Assembly: GCA_029265815.1 (NCBI GenBank)
Contig: JAJUGU010000008.1
Coordinates: 33,159-97,158, forward strand
Reading direction: 5' to 3'
Length of the DNA: 64,000 nt
Source of the DNA: Anaerolineaceae bacterium
GTDB lineage: Bacteria; Chloroflexota; Anaerolineae; Anaerolineales; Anaerolineaceae
Shown: positions 17,538 through 26,363 of the stretch, one piece after another
How the letters are laid out: every line of letters begins with the position of its first letter
Position numbering within the stretch: the first letter of the stretch is position 1
Made by a program: the position numbers and the translations under genes
The notes under the pieces: model-generated
Databases searched by the model: none
What the model was told of the DNA's origin: nothing
What the model saw: the letters and a program-made list of their open reading frames with translations, nothing else

Positions 17538-18128
17538 TTATCTGGCCATAACTCGTTGTACGCGGGCTACAACGTTGCGTGTAATGGCTTTAAGCGTATC
17601 AAACACACCTTCTCCTTGCGTAGCTATTGCTGGATAGATCGGAAGATTGTGAATATGAAGTGTTGCCCTGATCACTGACTCAGAAAGTGCATCGGGGAGA
17701 TCCTGCTTATTCACCTGAACGACAATAGGGATCCAGGTCATGGGGGTTTCAAATGATGAGAGGTGGGTATGCATGCTTTCCCAGGATTCCCGGTTGGCAT
17801 TGATCCGGTCAGGTTGTGAATCTGCCACAAAAACAACGCCGTCCGCACCGCGTAAAACAAGTCTGCGGGTTGCTTCGTAGTAAACCTGTCCAGGGACTGT
17901 ATACAATAAAATCTTCGGGGTCAGGTTGCCAATTTTACCCAATTCCAATTGCAGGTAATCGAAGTAAAGCGTGCGATCTTCGTGAGTCTTGAGAGATACC
18001 AATTCACTCCGATGGTCAGCATCTACCCTGGCGTAGATCTGTTCAAGGTTCGTCGTCTTGCCACTAAGTGCCGGACCATAATAGACAATCTTTAATTGCA
18101 ATTCGCGTTGCTTCCAATTAATATGCAT
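17538..18128 (-). CDS. MglA-like small Ras-superfamily GTPase
   Basis: 196 aa. The G1 P-loop is G-P-A-L-S-G-K-T-T (residues 18-26). The G3 region is T-V-P-G-Q near residue 82, the form seen in MglA instead of D-x-x-G. G4 is N-K-Q-D near 139. There is no signal peptide or lipidation motif. MglA GTPases act as molecular switches for polarity and motility, with Roadblock proteins as GAPs. Here the gene is surrounded by four Roadblock-domain genes in one operon, so regulator specificity may be set by several partners. The output is unknown, and no motility genes are in the window. Confidence 0.88.
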   Translation of the reverse strand: MHINWKQRELQLKIVYYGPALSGKTTNLEQIYARVDADHRSELVSLKTHEDRTLYFDYLQLELGKIGNLTPKILLYTVPGQVYYEATRRLVLRGADGVVFVADSQPDRINANRESWESMHTHLSSFETPMTWIPIVVQVNKQDLPDALSESVIRATLHIHNLPIYPAIATQGEGVFDTLKAITRNVVARVQRVMAR

Positions 18129-18134
18129 CGTTAC

Positions 18135-18665
18135 CTACCCATTCCAGATACTGTTAAGGGAATCCCCGTAAAGCTCAGCGAGTTTTTCATCATCAAGGCC
18201 AATATCGAGGTTCTCTATATCGTTCTCGGGAGTATTGATAATCTCGGCAATCTGTTTTGCTGATTCCTTAACCAACAACCGCGCCCAACCCAGGGGCGTC
18301 CGGGTCGGAACCAGACAGAGCAACACCAGTTCCTTGCCGATCTCAGAGATGAATAAATTTGATTCAAGTCCTTCGCGAATGATCAATTGGTAGGATTCAT
18401 ATTGACCGATGATCCGGGCTGTCTCCTGGCTTGCCGCCAGATCCCCCGCCACAACAGATCCGAGCGCCAGTAATTTGTTTTTTTCCAGTTCTCCCCTTTG
18501 AAGAATAGGTTGACCAGCTGTATCAGCGATCATGATATACAACGACTGGATCTTCTTTTCCAGTTCCCTGGTCAGTTCTCCCAGAGCATTTTCTTGACCT
18601 GCGAAAATAGTAAAACCACCACGAAGCATTCTCTGCTTTACATTGTCAAAACTAAAATCAGTCAT
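18135..18665 (-). CDS. Roadblock/LC7 domain protein with N-terminal extension
   Basis: 176 aa. About 30 residues precede a Roadblock/LC7 domain containing Y-I-M-I-A-D-T-A-G-Q-P-I, a central helix, and L-V-L-L-C-L-V-P. An acidic C-terminal tail follows (E-N-D-I-E-N-L-D-I-G-L-D-D-E). I chose ATG 18665, which has AAAGG 6 nt upstream and lies 1 nt after the stop of the receiver-Roadblock gene. The open frame runs back to GTG 18686, which would overlap that gene. It ends 6 bp before the GTPase start. Confidence 0.8.
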   Translation of the reverse strand: MTDFSFDNVKQRMLRGGFTIFAGQENALGELTRELEKKIQSLYIMIADTAGQPILQRGELEKNKLLALGSVVAGDLAASQETARIIGQYESYQLIIREGLESNLFISEIGKELVLLCLVPTRTPLGWARLLVKESAKQIAEIINTPENDIENLDIGLDDEKLAELYGDSLNSIWNG

Positions 18666-18666
18666 T

Positions 18667-19713
18667 CTAAGCCTTTCGAGTACCACTGGTTTTTTCTTTG
18701 TAAGATCCAGTCTGGCTGTTAGGCAGGATCAATCCGACGGCCAGAGCTTCTTCATATGACATCGTAAATTGTGAGGAGTCTGAAATATTCTTTTGGTTCG
18801 AAGTTGTCGAACTTTGATCAGAAAAAGCAATATCTAAATCATCAGAAAAGATCTTGTCGAGTTCTGTTTGAATTGCCTGATTGAACCCGGGATCAGCAAT
18901 CCATTTTTGTTCAATTTTTCTGGCTTCATGAAATCTTTCACCAAGATACGCTGCGGTTTTCATGATGATCTCAGCCACTTGCCAGTTTTTCTTGTCACTT
19001 ACCGCATGTTGTGTCATTACAATCAAGATCCGCCTTCGATCAACTCTGCTGGCGAAGAGATCTTGATTTTTTCCCTGACGAATCAACTGGCTTGAAATAC
19101 AAGCCTCATCATCCAAAATATCGCCTGTTTTTTCAAGAATCTTGAGAGCGGTATTAACGGATGTCACCAGTTTCTCTTTTTTTGATCGGTCAATATCACC
19201 CAATGTGATGTATATCCCTTCGAATGTATCGATTAAGAGGACACAGGTGGCATCAATGGTCTTTCTTAGTGATTGAAGGATCTTTATGATTTGAGAATTG
19301 ACATTATCGTTATGGATTACGACCCCTGGCCGGCTGATGTCAAGATCACCAAAAGCCTGCTTTACGACCGATCGAAAAGTGCTCAGGTCAATTGGTTTGT
19401 TTAAATATGCAAAGGCCTTTAAACGACTGACCTCAGCCTCAACTTCGTCGCTGCCAAAGGCTGTAATGAAAATGACCCGCATATTTGGCTGCAGACTATG
19501 GGTCATTTCAAGCAATTCCAAACCATTCATACCGCTCATGCGATAATCGGTAATAATCAGGTCAACACGGAATTTTTCCAGATATCGAAGCGCTTCCCTT
19601 CCCTCTCGCGCTGTTAATATCCGGTATTCCTGTCCCAAGCCCATCAAACTGTTCTTGAGCACAGTAAGAACTGCCTCTTCATCATCGACTATTAATATTG
19701 TTTTTACATCCAT
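18667..19713 (-). CDS. Receiver domain fused to a Roadblock-like domain
   Basis: 348 aa. Residues 1-120 are a complete receiver: D10-D11, phosphoacceptor D56 in I-I-T-D-Y, and K106 in L-N-K-P. From about residue 140 a Roadblock/LC7-like fold follows, with I-I-K-I-L-Q-S-L-R helix, C-V-L-L-I-D-T-F-E-G-I-Y-I, and R-I-L-I-V-M. The C-terminus (about 280-348) is a low-complexity linker. First gene of the operon, it would let phosphorylation feed into the GTPase/Roadblock switch. No strong ribosome site is visible at ATG 19713. Confidence 0.78.
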   Translation of the reverse strand: MDVKTILIVDDEEAVLTVLKNSLMGLGQEYRILTAREGREALRYLEKFRVDLIITDYRMSGMNGLELLEMTHSLQPNMRVIFITAFGSDEVEAEVSRLKAFAYLNKPIDLSTFRSVVKQAFGDLDISRPGVVIHNDNVNSQIIKILQSLRKTIDATCVLLIDTFEGIYITLGDIDRSKKEKLVTSVNTALKILEKTGDILDDEACISSQLIRQGKNQDLFASRVDRRRILIVMTQHAVSDKKNWQVAEIIMKTAAYLGERFHEARKIEQKWIADPGFNQAIQTELDKIFSDDLDIAFSDQSSTTSNQKNISDSSQFTMSYEEALAVGLILPNSQTGSYKEKTSGTRKA

Positions 19714-19782
19714 GATTTTCGCTAACTTATTTTAGCAAGGGAAAAGTTAGTTAAAAGTTAGGCTATGTTGGGACAGGTTGAA

Positions 19783-19818
19783 AAATAGCGTGTGCTTAAT
19801 CTTCTGCACACGCTATTT
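19783..19818 (-). terminator. Intrinsic terminator after the response-regulator/kinase pair
   Basis: A perfect 13-bp stem (19783-19795 pairs with 19806-19818) with a 10-nt loop is followed on the - strand by a T-run. It separates the 21405-19837 transcript from the Roadblock operon that starts at 19713. Confidence 0.8.
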
Positions 19819-19836
19819 GGTCGCTAAGTATTCAGC

Positions 19837-20625
19837 CTATCCACACCACATGTATCCTTCAAAGCGAATCGTTTTGATGTAAACCGGCTTCATTGGATCT
19901 GGTTCAACCTTTTGCCGCAGGTTATGTATGTGATATTTGATAATTTCACCTGCTTCGCTCGCAGTCGCAGCATACCCCAATACGCGCTGAACAAGAATCC
20001 CTGGAGAGACTGGATTTGGTGCTGATTCTACGAGACAAACCAATAGCTTGTATTCAGTGCTGGTAAGATTTAAATCATGCCCATTCATGAGAACCTTCCG
20101 ATGATCCATATCAATTTTGAGCGCCCCGCTTTTAATCACATTCACTGGTATTGAAGCAGATACCTGAGAACGTTCAATCGGATCAAGTATTTGTAAAGTT
20201 TGATGTAATGACGATAATTGAATATGAAGTTTCTTCTGAACCATGGCTTGTTCGTATTTTTTAATCCCTTCATTCACTCGTTCACGAATGGCTTCAGGTT
20301 CAACGGGTTTTACCAGATAATCAAAAGCACCCAGACGCAGGGCATCAATGGCGCTATCCACCGTGCTGAATGCAGTCAGGATGATCACAACCGTTTCTTG
20401 ATTGATCTGCCTGAGAGATTTAAGCACGCTCAATCCAGACACTGGCTGCATATTTAAATCAAGAAGAATCACATGGTAGGAATGCTGGCGGATCTTTTCG
20501 ATCGCATCCAAACCATTTGACGCCGTATCCACCAAATATCGATCTTCAGTCAATGTATGGGTTAATACATAAAGGATACTTGGTTCGTCATCCACAATCA
20601 GAACATTCGGCAGGTTGTTTGCCAT
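19837..20625 (-). CDS. Response regulator, receiver plus OmpR/PhoB-type winged helix
   Basis: 262 aa. The receiver is intact: D12-D13, D56 in I-L-L-D-L and V-K-P near residue 106. An NtrC-like linker helix follows to about 170. The C-terminal winged helix has L-T-S-T-E-Y-K-L-L, then I-I-K-Y-H-I-H-N-L-R-Q-K and I-R-F-E-G-Y, the recognition helix and wing of the OmpR class. It should bind DNA when phosphorylated. It is 15 bp downstream of a kinase that lacks clear ATP-binding boxes, so its phosphate may come from the hybrid kinase at 10387-13128. Confidence 0.87.
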   Translation of the reverse strand: MANNLPNVLIVDDEPSILYVLTHTLTEDRYLVDTASNGLDAIEKIRQHSYHVILLDLNMQPVSGLSVLKSLRQINQETVVIILTAFSTVDSAIDALRLGAFDYLVKPVEPEAIRERVNEGIKKYEQAMVQKKLHIQLSSLHQTLQILDPIERSQVSASIPVNVIKSGALKIDMDHRKVLMNGHDLNLTSTEYKLLVCLVESAPNPVSPGILVQRVLGYAATASEAGEIIKYHIHNLRQKVEPDPMKPVYIKTIRFEGYMWCG

Positions 20626-20640
20626 TCACTACCCATCCAT

Positions 20641-21405
20641 TCATAAATTTTCCGCCGCTCTGGAAAATGCGATGAAGAGGTGAGATTGTTCGATAGTCGT
20701 ATTGAGAACAATCTTGCCACCTTGTGGTGTAATGAATGCTTCGGCAAGAGAGATATCGATTTTATTTTGAGATGTTGAGGGCTGCTTGTCATTTTGACGA
20801 TAAATTTGCACAACCGTATCAAAAGAAAAATCTAGAAGAGTTTCAGGCTTTGATTCAAGGATTGATAGCGTATATTCCCTTTGTCCAAGTTTTTGAAGTG
20901 TCTCGTTGATATTTAACCAAAGATCAAGGAGCGCTAATTGAATCTCATTTTCACAGACCTTGATTACACATGGAGTATGAGGTCTAATAAATTCTAATTT
21001 TAACCCTTTTCGATTTAAATCATCTTTTATGATCTTTAAGGATTGGTCAATCATCGTTTCGAGATTAACCAAAATTGGCTCAGAAGGTTTTTCAGAATAA
21101 AGATTTCGAAGAAAGGTGGTTAATGAAAGGATGCGGTCTGATTCACTTAAAATAATATGAAGGTAGTTGGTGACAGGTTCAGGGAGATTCTCTTCTTCCA
21201 GTGCAAGCATCACCCCTCCTTTTATAGCCTGCATCGGATTATTGATCTCATGCACAATGTTGGGTAAGAGCCCACCAATAATGGATAATTTTTGCCCCTG
21301 AAAATCTCTAATTGATCTTTCTCTTGCTTTTGAATCCTGTTGTGTCATGCGTGAACCCACAAAACGCGCAATAAAATACCTTAATATTGAAAGGTAAACT
21401 TCCAT
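20641..21405 (-). CDS. Histidine-kinase-like protein with degenerate ATPase domain
   Basis: 254 aa, soluble. The H-box is normal: I-V-H-E-I-N-N-P-M-Q with His52. A plausible N-box helix follows (L-W-L-N-I-N-E-T-L). After it the protein lacks recognisable D-x-G-x-G and G-x-G-L-G motifs and ends near P-Q-G-G-K-I-V. It therefore probably cannot bind ATP in the usual way and may be a phosphatase, a phosphotransfer intermediate or a heterodimer partner. The AUG lies in a short palindrome and has no visible ribosome site, so the start is uncertain. Confidence 0.75.
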   Translation of the reverse strand: MEVYLSILRYFIARFVGSRMTQQDSKARERSIRDFQGQKLSIIGGLLPNIVHEINNPMQAIKGGVMLALEEENLPEPVTNYLHIILSESDRILSLTTFLRNLYSEKPSEPILVNLETMIDQSLKIIKDDLNRKGLKLEFIRPHTPCVIKVCENEIQLALLDLWLNINETLQKLGQREYTLSILESKPETLLDFSFDTVVQIYRQNDKQPSTSQNKIDISLAEAFITPQGGKIVLNTTIEQSHLFIAFSRAAENL

Positions 21406-21414
21406 ATCTGGAAG

Positions 21415-21742
21415 AAATCGTATTATTCTTTAAAGCTCCATGGAAGCCAGTCTAATTATCTAATTTTTGTATAGATTGTCAATAATGGATAATCACACCC
21501 TTTTGGCATGACAGGTCATTCCTTAAGGATGACGGTTTTTTTCATTCTCCATTTCTTCAGGACATTCTTTTACCTATCAATGAATCAGTTATACCACCAG
21601 GGTTATCTCTTCAGGTTGGAGAACAACCTGTGATCCGTTTCTCAGACTGTCTTTGTATTTTCAAGGAACCAGGCAGTAATATATAATGAAATATCTACTT
21701 TGGGAAACAGGTTTTCTTGATAGTCAACAACAAAAAAATTGT
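21415..21742. other. Divergent intergenic region, kinase-like gene / MarR operon
   Basis: No gene supported. The right end merges into the MarR promoter; a TTGATA at 21717-21722 is a poor -35 candidate because it is 20 nt from the -10. Confidence 0.45.
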
Positions 21743-21764
21743 TATAATGGTTGCATATCGCAAC
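21743..21764 (+). promoter_or_regulatory. MarR promoter -10 with overlapping palindromic operator
   Basis: TATAAT at 21743-21748 is immediately followed by GTTGC-ATATC-GCAAC at 21750-21764. The palindrome covers the expected transcription start, which fits autorepression by the MarR protein. The same half-sites and spacing recur in the promoter at 27856-27885. Confidence 0.6.
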
Positions 21765-21778
21765 TGTTAGGCGGGCTT

Positions 21779-22228
21779 ATGGATCAATACCAGCGCTCAC
21801 AGATCGATCAACTTCTCTTTCAGGTATTGCGCACCATTTTTCATTACGAGCGCAGTATTGAAAAGAGTTATGGTTTAGACTTTGGTCAGATTTACATCCT
21901 TCAATTCTTGCGCCGGCATCCAGACGCGCGTCTTACAGAAATTGCACTAGAAATGGATCTGCCCAAATTTGCCATCAGCCGCATGCTTAACCAGCTGGTT
22001 GAAGAAGGGTTGATTGCAAAAAAACAAGACACTGTCGATCATAGAAATTACCACATTCGCCTTCAAGAAAAAGGGGAACAGATCCTCAAGGCTATTGAAG
22101 AAGTCAGTTACAATCGCATCTCGACCAACATCCAGGGCCTTCCACCTTCTGCGATTAACGAGCTGGTAGATGTGGCAGAGCAGCTTCACATGGTATTGGG
22201 TGTCAGTGAAAAAATCAAAAATCAATGA
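21779..22228 (+). CDS. MarR-family transcriptional regulator
   Basis: About 149 aa. It has the MarR winged-helix layout: L-T-E-I-A-L-E-M-D helix, P-K-F-A-I-S-R-M-L-N-Q-L recognition helix, and a wing with D-H-R-N-Y-H-I-R-L. Helical N- and C-terminal ends form the dimer interface. The open frame extends to ATG 21686, but the promoter -10 at 21743 would make that start untranscribed. ATG 21779 has AGGCGGG upstream. It is the first gene of the oxidoreductase operon, and a small aromatic or aldehyde-type ligand is plausible but not shown. Confidence 0.87.
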   Translation: MDQYQRSQIDQLLFQVLRTIFHYERSIEKSYGLDFGQIYILQFLRRHPDARLTEIALEMDLPKFAISRMLNQLVEEGLIAKKQDTVDHRNYHIRLQEKGEQILKAIEEVSYNRISTNIQGLPPSAINELVDVAEQLHMVLGVSEKIKNQ

Positions 22229-22252
22229 TGGTCAGCATCATCGGAGTAACCA

Positions 22253-24238
22253 ATGAAGTCATACACAGGAAAAGTATTGTGGGTTGATTTGACGCGTAAG
22301 TCTTTCTCAGAAGAACTCATTCCAGATTCAATTTATCAGAAGTATCTGGCAGGCATCGGCTTAGGAGCTGCCCTGTTATATCGGGAAATCCCACCCCATG
22401 CCGACCCTCTCGGACCGAATAATGTTTTAGGGTTTGTCTCTGGTCTTCTCACGGGAACCGGCAGCCTGTTCTCAGGCCGCTGGATGGCAGTGGGTAAATC
22501 TCCTTTAACAGGAACCTGGGGAGACTCGAATTGCGGTGGTACGCTTTCTTACGCAATCAAACAATGCGGCTACGACGGCATATTTTTCAAAGGAAGCAGT
22601 TCCACACCTGTTTATTTGTTAATCAATAGCCAGGGCCCAAGCCTGCATGACGCTTCGCATCTGTGGGGAAAAGATGCTGTTGAAACCGAAGATATCCTTC
22701 GAGCTGAATACAGTGGTAAAAACATGCCTTCCATTGCAGCCATCGGACAGGCAGGTGAAAAATGTTCCCTGATTTCTGGAATCGTCAACAACCGCGGCCG
22801 CCTGGCTGCCCGTTCAGGGCTTGGTGCGGTAATGGGATCCAAGAAACTTAAAGCGGTCGTGCTGGCTGGTTCAAAAAGGGTGAACGCACACAATCCGGTT
22901 CAAATGAAAATCTTATCCTGGCGCTGCACGCGAGATATCGATGTGCCGATGAAGCCGATTTCCTCCAAGATCTTTGCCATTTTCGGCTGGATTTTGGGAA
23001 AACTTCCAGTCGGGTTTAAGATGCCAGGTTTTTTAATGGGAGGTGTTTTATCAAAATGGGGAACGATTGGAACATTTCCGGCATCAGTAGGAATGGGCGA
23101 TACACCATTTAAAAACTGGATGGGAACAAATAAAGACATGCCTGATATCAACAATCAGGTAGATCCAGACAGAATCATTGCCACTCAGAAGCGTAAATAC
23201 CACTGCCGGGGTTGCCCGGTTGGCTGCGGTGGCATTGTTGAAATGCCTGATAAAAGACGGGAAAGTCACAAGATTGAGTATGAAACAGCCGCTTCGTTCA
23301 CAAGCATGTTATTGAACAATGACATTGACCTTGTGTATGAAGTTAATGAAATGCTCAATCGCGCCGGAATGGATACGATTTCTGTAGGCGCAACGGTGGC
23401 ATTTGCCATGGAATGTTACGAAAAGGGATGGATCACCAGGGAAGATACCGGCGGCATTGAACTGACCTGGGGAAACGCGATGGCTATCCGTACTGTGGTT
23501 GAACAGATGATTGCCCGTGAAGGTTTCGGTGCGCTGCTCGCAGATGGCGTTAAAAAGGCCGCCGAAAAACTTGGTCCCCACACTCAAGATTCAGCCATCC
23601 ATGCCGGCGGGCAAGAAATGGCCTATCACGATCCAAGACTCGACCCAGGGATGGGTCTACATGCCAGCGTAGATCCTACCCCCGGCCGTCATACCACCGG
23701 TGCTCAACTCTATTACGACATGTTCAAACTTTGGACACGCGTTCCCGGTCTTCCTCAATCCACACAATTCTATTCAAAGGAAACTCGTTACCTGCCCGGA
23801 AATGGTAGAACTACCGGAGCTGTGGCTGTTTCAAACTTTACCCAGTTTTACAATTCCATTGGAGCCTGCTACATGGGGATGTTGATCGGTGTCGACCGTG
23901 TGCCTGTGTTTGAGTGGGCTAACGCAGCTACCGGTTGGAACCTGACTCCTGCAGAGTACCTGCGAACCGGGCAGCGAATTCAAACCCTGCGACAAATGTT
24001 TAATATTCGCGAGGGAATCGATCCGCGAAAAATTAAGGTCAGTAAACGTCTCACCGGTGACCCACCCCTTGAGGACGGCCCCAACCGCGGTGTGAAGTTC
24101 GATATTGATGCTCTGATTAAAGCATATTGGCAGGAAATCGGTTGGGATCCCGAAACGGGTATTCCAACACAAGAAACCCTGGATGCCCTTGAAATGTCTG
24201 ATGTTCTTGAGCAAAAACCGCAAGGAGTCACCCAATGA
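22253..24238 (+). CDS. aor: Aldehyde:ferredoxin oxidoreductase, tungsten-pterin family
   Basis: 661 aa, close to the usual length of the family. The N-terminus (Y-T-G-K-V-L-W-V-D-L-T) and the G-x-G-L-G-A-A-L-L and W-G-D-S-N-C-G-G segments are typical. A [4Fe-4S] motif C-R-G-C-P-V-G-C lies at residues about 318-325. These enzymes oxidise aldehydes to acids and pass electrons to ferredoxin using a tungsto-bispterin cofactor; the exact substrate cannot be told from sequence. GGAGT precedes the ATG. Its stop overlaps the ferredoxin start by 4 nt (ATGA), matching electron-transfer partnership. Confidence 0.88.
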   Translation: MKSYTGKVLWVDLTRKSFSEELIPDSIYQKYLAGIGLGAALLYREIPPHADPLGPNNVLGFVSGLLTGTGSLFSGRWMAVGKSPLTGTWGDSNCGGTLSYAIKQCGYDGIFFKGSSSTPVYLLINSQGPSLHDASHLWGKDAVETEDILRAEYSGKNMPSIAAIGQAGEKCSLISGIVNNRGRLAARSGLGAVMGSKKLKAVVLAGSKRVNAHNPVQMKILSWRCTRDIDVPMKPISSKIFAIFGWILGKLPVGFKMPGFLMGGVLSKWGTIGTFPASVGMGDTPFKNWMGTNKDMPDINNQVDPDRIIATQKRKYHCRGCPVGCGGIVEMPDKRRESHKIEYETAASFTSMLLNNDIDLVYEVNEMLNRAGMDTISVGATVAFAMECYEKGWITREDTGGIELTWGNAMAIRTVVEQMIAREGFGALLADGVKKAAEKLGPHTQDSAIHAGGQEMAYHDPRLDPGMGLHASVDPTPGRHTTGAQLYYDMFKLWTRVPGLPQSTQFYSKETRYLPGNGRTTGAVAVSNFTQFYNSIGACYMGMLIGVDRVPVFEWANAATGWNLTPAEYLRTGQRIQTLRQMFNIREGIDPRKIKVSKRLTGDPPLEDGPNRGVKFDIDALIKAYWQEIGWDPETGIPTQETLDALEMSDVLEQKPQGVTQ

Positions 24239-24660
24239 GCCATACCATCCTCGATACTTGCAAAGGGTGCACAGCATGCGCAAAAGTTTGCCCGGTGAAC
24301 GCCATTCACGGAGAACGAAACCTGGTTCACAGCATTGATGCTGACATTTGCATCGATTGCGGAGCATGTGCCAGAACCTGTGTGTATCAAGCTGTCCTCG
24401 ATGCAGATGGAAAAATACAGCCGCCCCTTAAGCGCACCTTATGGTTAAAGCCTTCATTTTCTGAAAAGAAATGTGTCTCATGCGGGTTGTGTATCCAGAG
24501 TTGTCCTACTGGAGCAATTGGATTTTCTGAAATAATCGATCATCAGATGGACGCGGTCGCTCGTTTGGAGAATCCAAAAAACTGCATCGGCTGTTCATTC
24601 TGTAAGGCAATTTGTCCGGTGGAAGCGATCACAATGAAAACTCCTCTTTCAAGTTCATAA
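24235..24660 (+). CDS. Four-cluster [4Fe-4S] ferredoxin-like electron carrier
   Basis: 141 aa with four C-x2-C-x2-C-x3-C motifs: C-K-G-C-T-A-C-A-K-V-C-P, C-I-D-C-G-A-C, C-V-S-C-G-L-C and C-I-G-C-S-F-C. It should carry four [4Fe-4S] clusters. The gene is translationally coupled to the oxidoreductase upstream and most likely serves as its electron-accepting subunit, comparable to the small FeS subunits of AorABC-type complexes. There is no signal peptide, so it is cytoplasmic. Confidence 0.88.
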   Translation: MSHTILDTCKGCTACAKVCPVNAIHGERNLVHSIDADICIDCGACARTCVYQAVLDADGKIQPPLKRTLWLKPSFSEKKCVSCGLCIQSCPTGAIGFSEIIDHQMDAVARLENPKNCIGCSFCKAICPVEAITMKTPLSSS

Positions 24661-24687
24661 CACAATTCATAATTTCTGGAGGCCAGC

Positions 24688-26352
24688 ATGGAACAGGGTT
24701 CAAAAAGCGTTGTTGTCATCAGTCATGCCCGTGAAATTGACTTTACCCGCGACTATGTATCCCTGCCGCGTGAATATGGCTCGTTGGCTTATGATGAACG
24801 AGAAGACATCAAAGCGATCAAGGCAGTGGTGAACGAAAACCTTGAAAAGCTGGATACAGAAATCCATTTCACCGAAAAACTTCGAGGACGCAAAGTCCTC
24901 ATCAAACCAAATCTGGTCACCGTTTTTCATGACCTGGGAATGACCAAACGTGATTATCCCGAATCTACCGATCCACGTGTGATCGATGCCGTGATCGAAT
25001 TTCTTCAGCGCTTCACCACGCACATAACAATCGTTGAATCATCGGGGCGCGGAATGCCAACCCAGGCAGCATTCTACATTGCCGGATTGGACCGACTGGA
25101 AAAATACCGCAAGGTTGACCTCATTGCTCTAGAAGAACAACCCACCGATCGTTATCTGCTGCCAAAAGCAAAGGTAATGCAAGAAATTGTCATTCCACGC
25201 ATTTTTTCTGAAGTGGTGAAGGGTGATGCTTTTTACATTTCCATTCCCAAGATGAAAACCAACCTCTATACCGGTGTCACTCTGGGTTTTAAAAATGCCA
25301 TGGGAACCCTCGCATATAATCTGCGCCAGCGCAATCATAACCATGCCATCGATCAGAAACTGGTGGATATGCTGCACCTGTATAAAGCAGACCTGGTGAT
25401 CATTGACGGCATTGTGGGTGGAGAGGGAAACTGCCCTGCGCCGGTTGAGCCGGTGCAAAGCCGAGTGATCATCAGTGGCAACCAGAGTGTGGAAACAGAT
25501 CGCGTTGCCGCGCGCATGATGGGGTTCGACCCACAGACTATTTCATTGATGAGGATCGCTGACTCTGATGGGTTCAATGATCCCCGTGTAAAGGTGATTG
25601 GGGAAGAAAAAATTACTCCTTATCGTCCAGCTGATCCTTCTCTTCTGGGTAACTGGATGAAAGAGAATTTTCCAAGAGTCAGGGTTTTAATTGGCCACAG
25701 TAAGAACGGAGCACCAACCTCAGATGACCACCGGCAGTTCACCGAAAACGAATTAAAAACTCTTGAAAACGTTTGCCGCGGCGGATGCCTGGCAACCACA
25801 CGTTACGCATTTGATATGCTTTTTTATGAAGGAAAGAAGCGAGATTTCGAATTGACCCTGATTCTGGGAGCAGGTGTCAATCAAAATGGGAGCACACTGT
25901 ATTACGATGGAGGTGGAAAACCCTATTCACTGGCCGATATTTCTGCCCTTAAAGGGAAGAAAGTGGCCATTGGAACATGCGCCCGTCCATTAAAGGGAAT
26001 TGTGGATCGATACATCGAGGGATGTATGCCCTTTCCAAATTCACCGCACATGATCGTCCATCAATTGAGTGGAACCATGTGTTCCGTAATTTCTCCACGC
26101 AACCGCTATTTAATCCCTGCCCTTTTCGCCACGTTACAGGCTTGTGAACGGCGCAAAGCACTGCTGCGTTCTGGCCAGCGCATCGATATTCCATTACACC
26201 ACGAGGATACGATCTATAAAACAAGGGGATTTACGGATGATGAACTGAATCTTCCATACATCTTTGAACCCTTCGAACCGCTGACCGCTACAGAGATCAA
26301 AAGGCTATGTGCAGCTGAGAATCGAAATATTCTGGCAACTTTCCTTCCGTAA
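24688..26352 (+). CDS. DUF362 domain protein with long C-terminal region
   Basis: 554 aa. Residues about 65-300 match DUF362: V-L-I-K-P-N-L-V, I-V-E-S-S-G-R-G, S-I-P-K-M-K-T-N, T-L-G-F-K-N-A-M-G and I-I-D-G-I-V-G-G-E-G. DUF362 proteins are often found near FeS and anaerobic redox genes, but their biochemical role is not settled. The C-terminal 200 residues carry scattered Cys (G-T-C-A-R, G-C-M-P, T-M-C-S) without a ferredoxin motif. GGAGG precedes the ATG. Fourth gene of the MarR operon. Confidence 0.75.
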   Translation: MEQGSKSVVVISHAREIDFTRDYVSLPREYGSLAYDEREDIKAIKAVVNENLEKLDTEIHFTEKLRGRKVLIKPNLVTVFHDLGMTKRDYPESTDPRVIDAVIEFLQRFTTHITIVESSGRGMPTQAAFYIAGLDRLEKYRKVDLIALEEQPTDRYLLPKAKVMQEIVIPRIFSEVVKGDAFYISIPKMKTNLYTGVTLGFKNAMGTLAYNLRQRNHNHAIDQKLVDMLHLYKADLVIIDGIVGGEGNCPAPVEPVQSRVIISGNQSVETDRVAARMMGFDPQTISLMRIADSDGFNDPRVKVIGEEKITPYRPADPSLLGNWMKENFPRVRVLIGHSKNGAPTSDDHRQFTENELKTLENVCRGGCLATTRYAFDMLFYEGKKRDFELTLILGAGVNQNGSTLYYDGGGKPYSLADISALKGKKVAIGTCARPLKGIVDRYIEGCMPFPNSPHMIVHQLSGTMCSVISPRNRYLIPALFATLQACERRKALLRSGQRIDIPLHHEDTIYKTRGFTDDELNLPYIFEPFEPLTATEIKRLCAAENRNILATFLP

Positions 26353-26363
26353 AAGGATCTTCC

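Noticed and set aside
21686..21778. 31-residue N-terminal extension of MarR
   Set aside because: It lies upstream of and across the promoter -10 and operator, so it would not be transcribed.
23831..24390. 178- and 136-aa ORFs on the - strand
   Set aside because: Shadows of the oxidoreductase and ferredoxin genes; Cys-rich appearance comes from the opposite strand.
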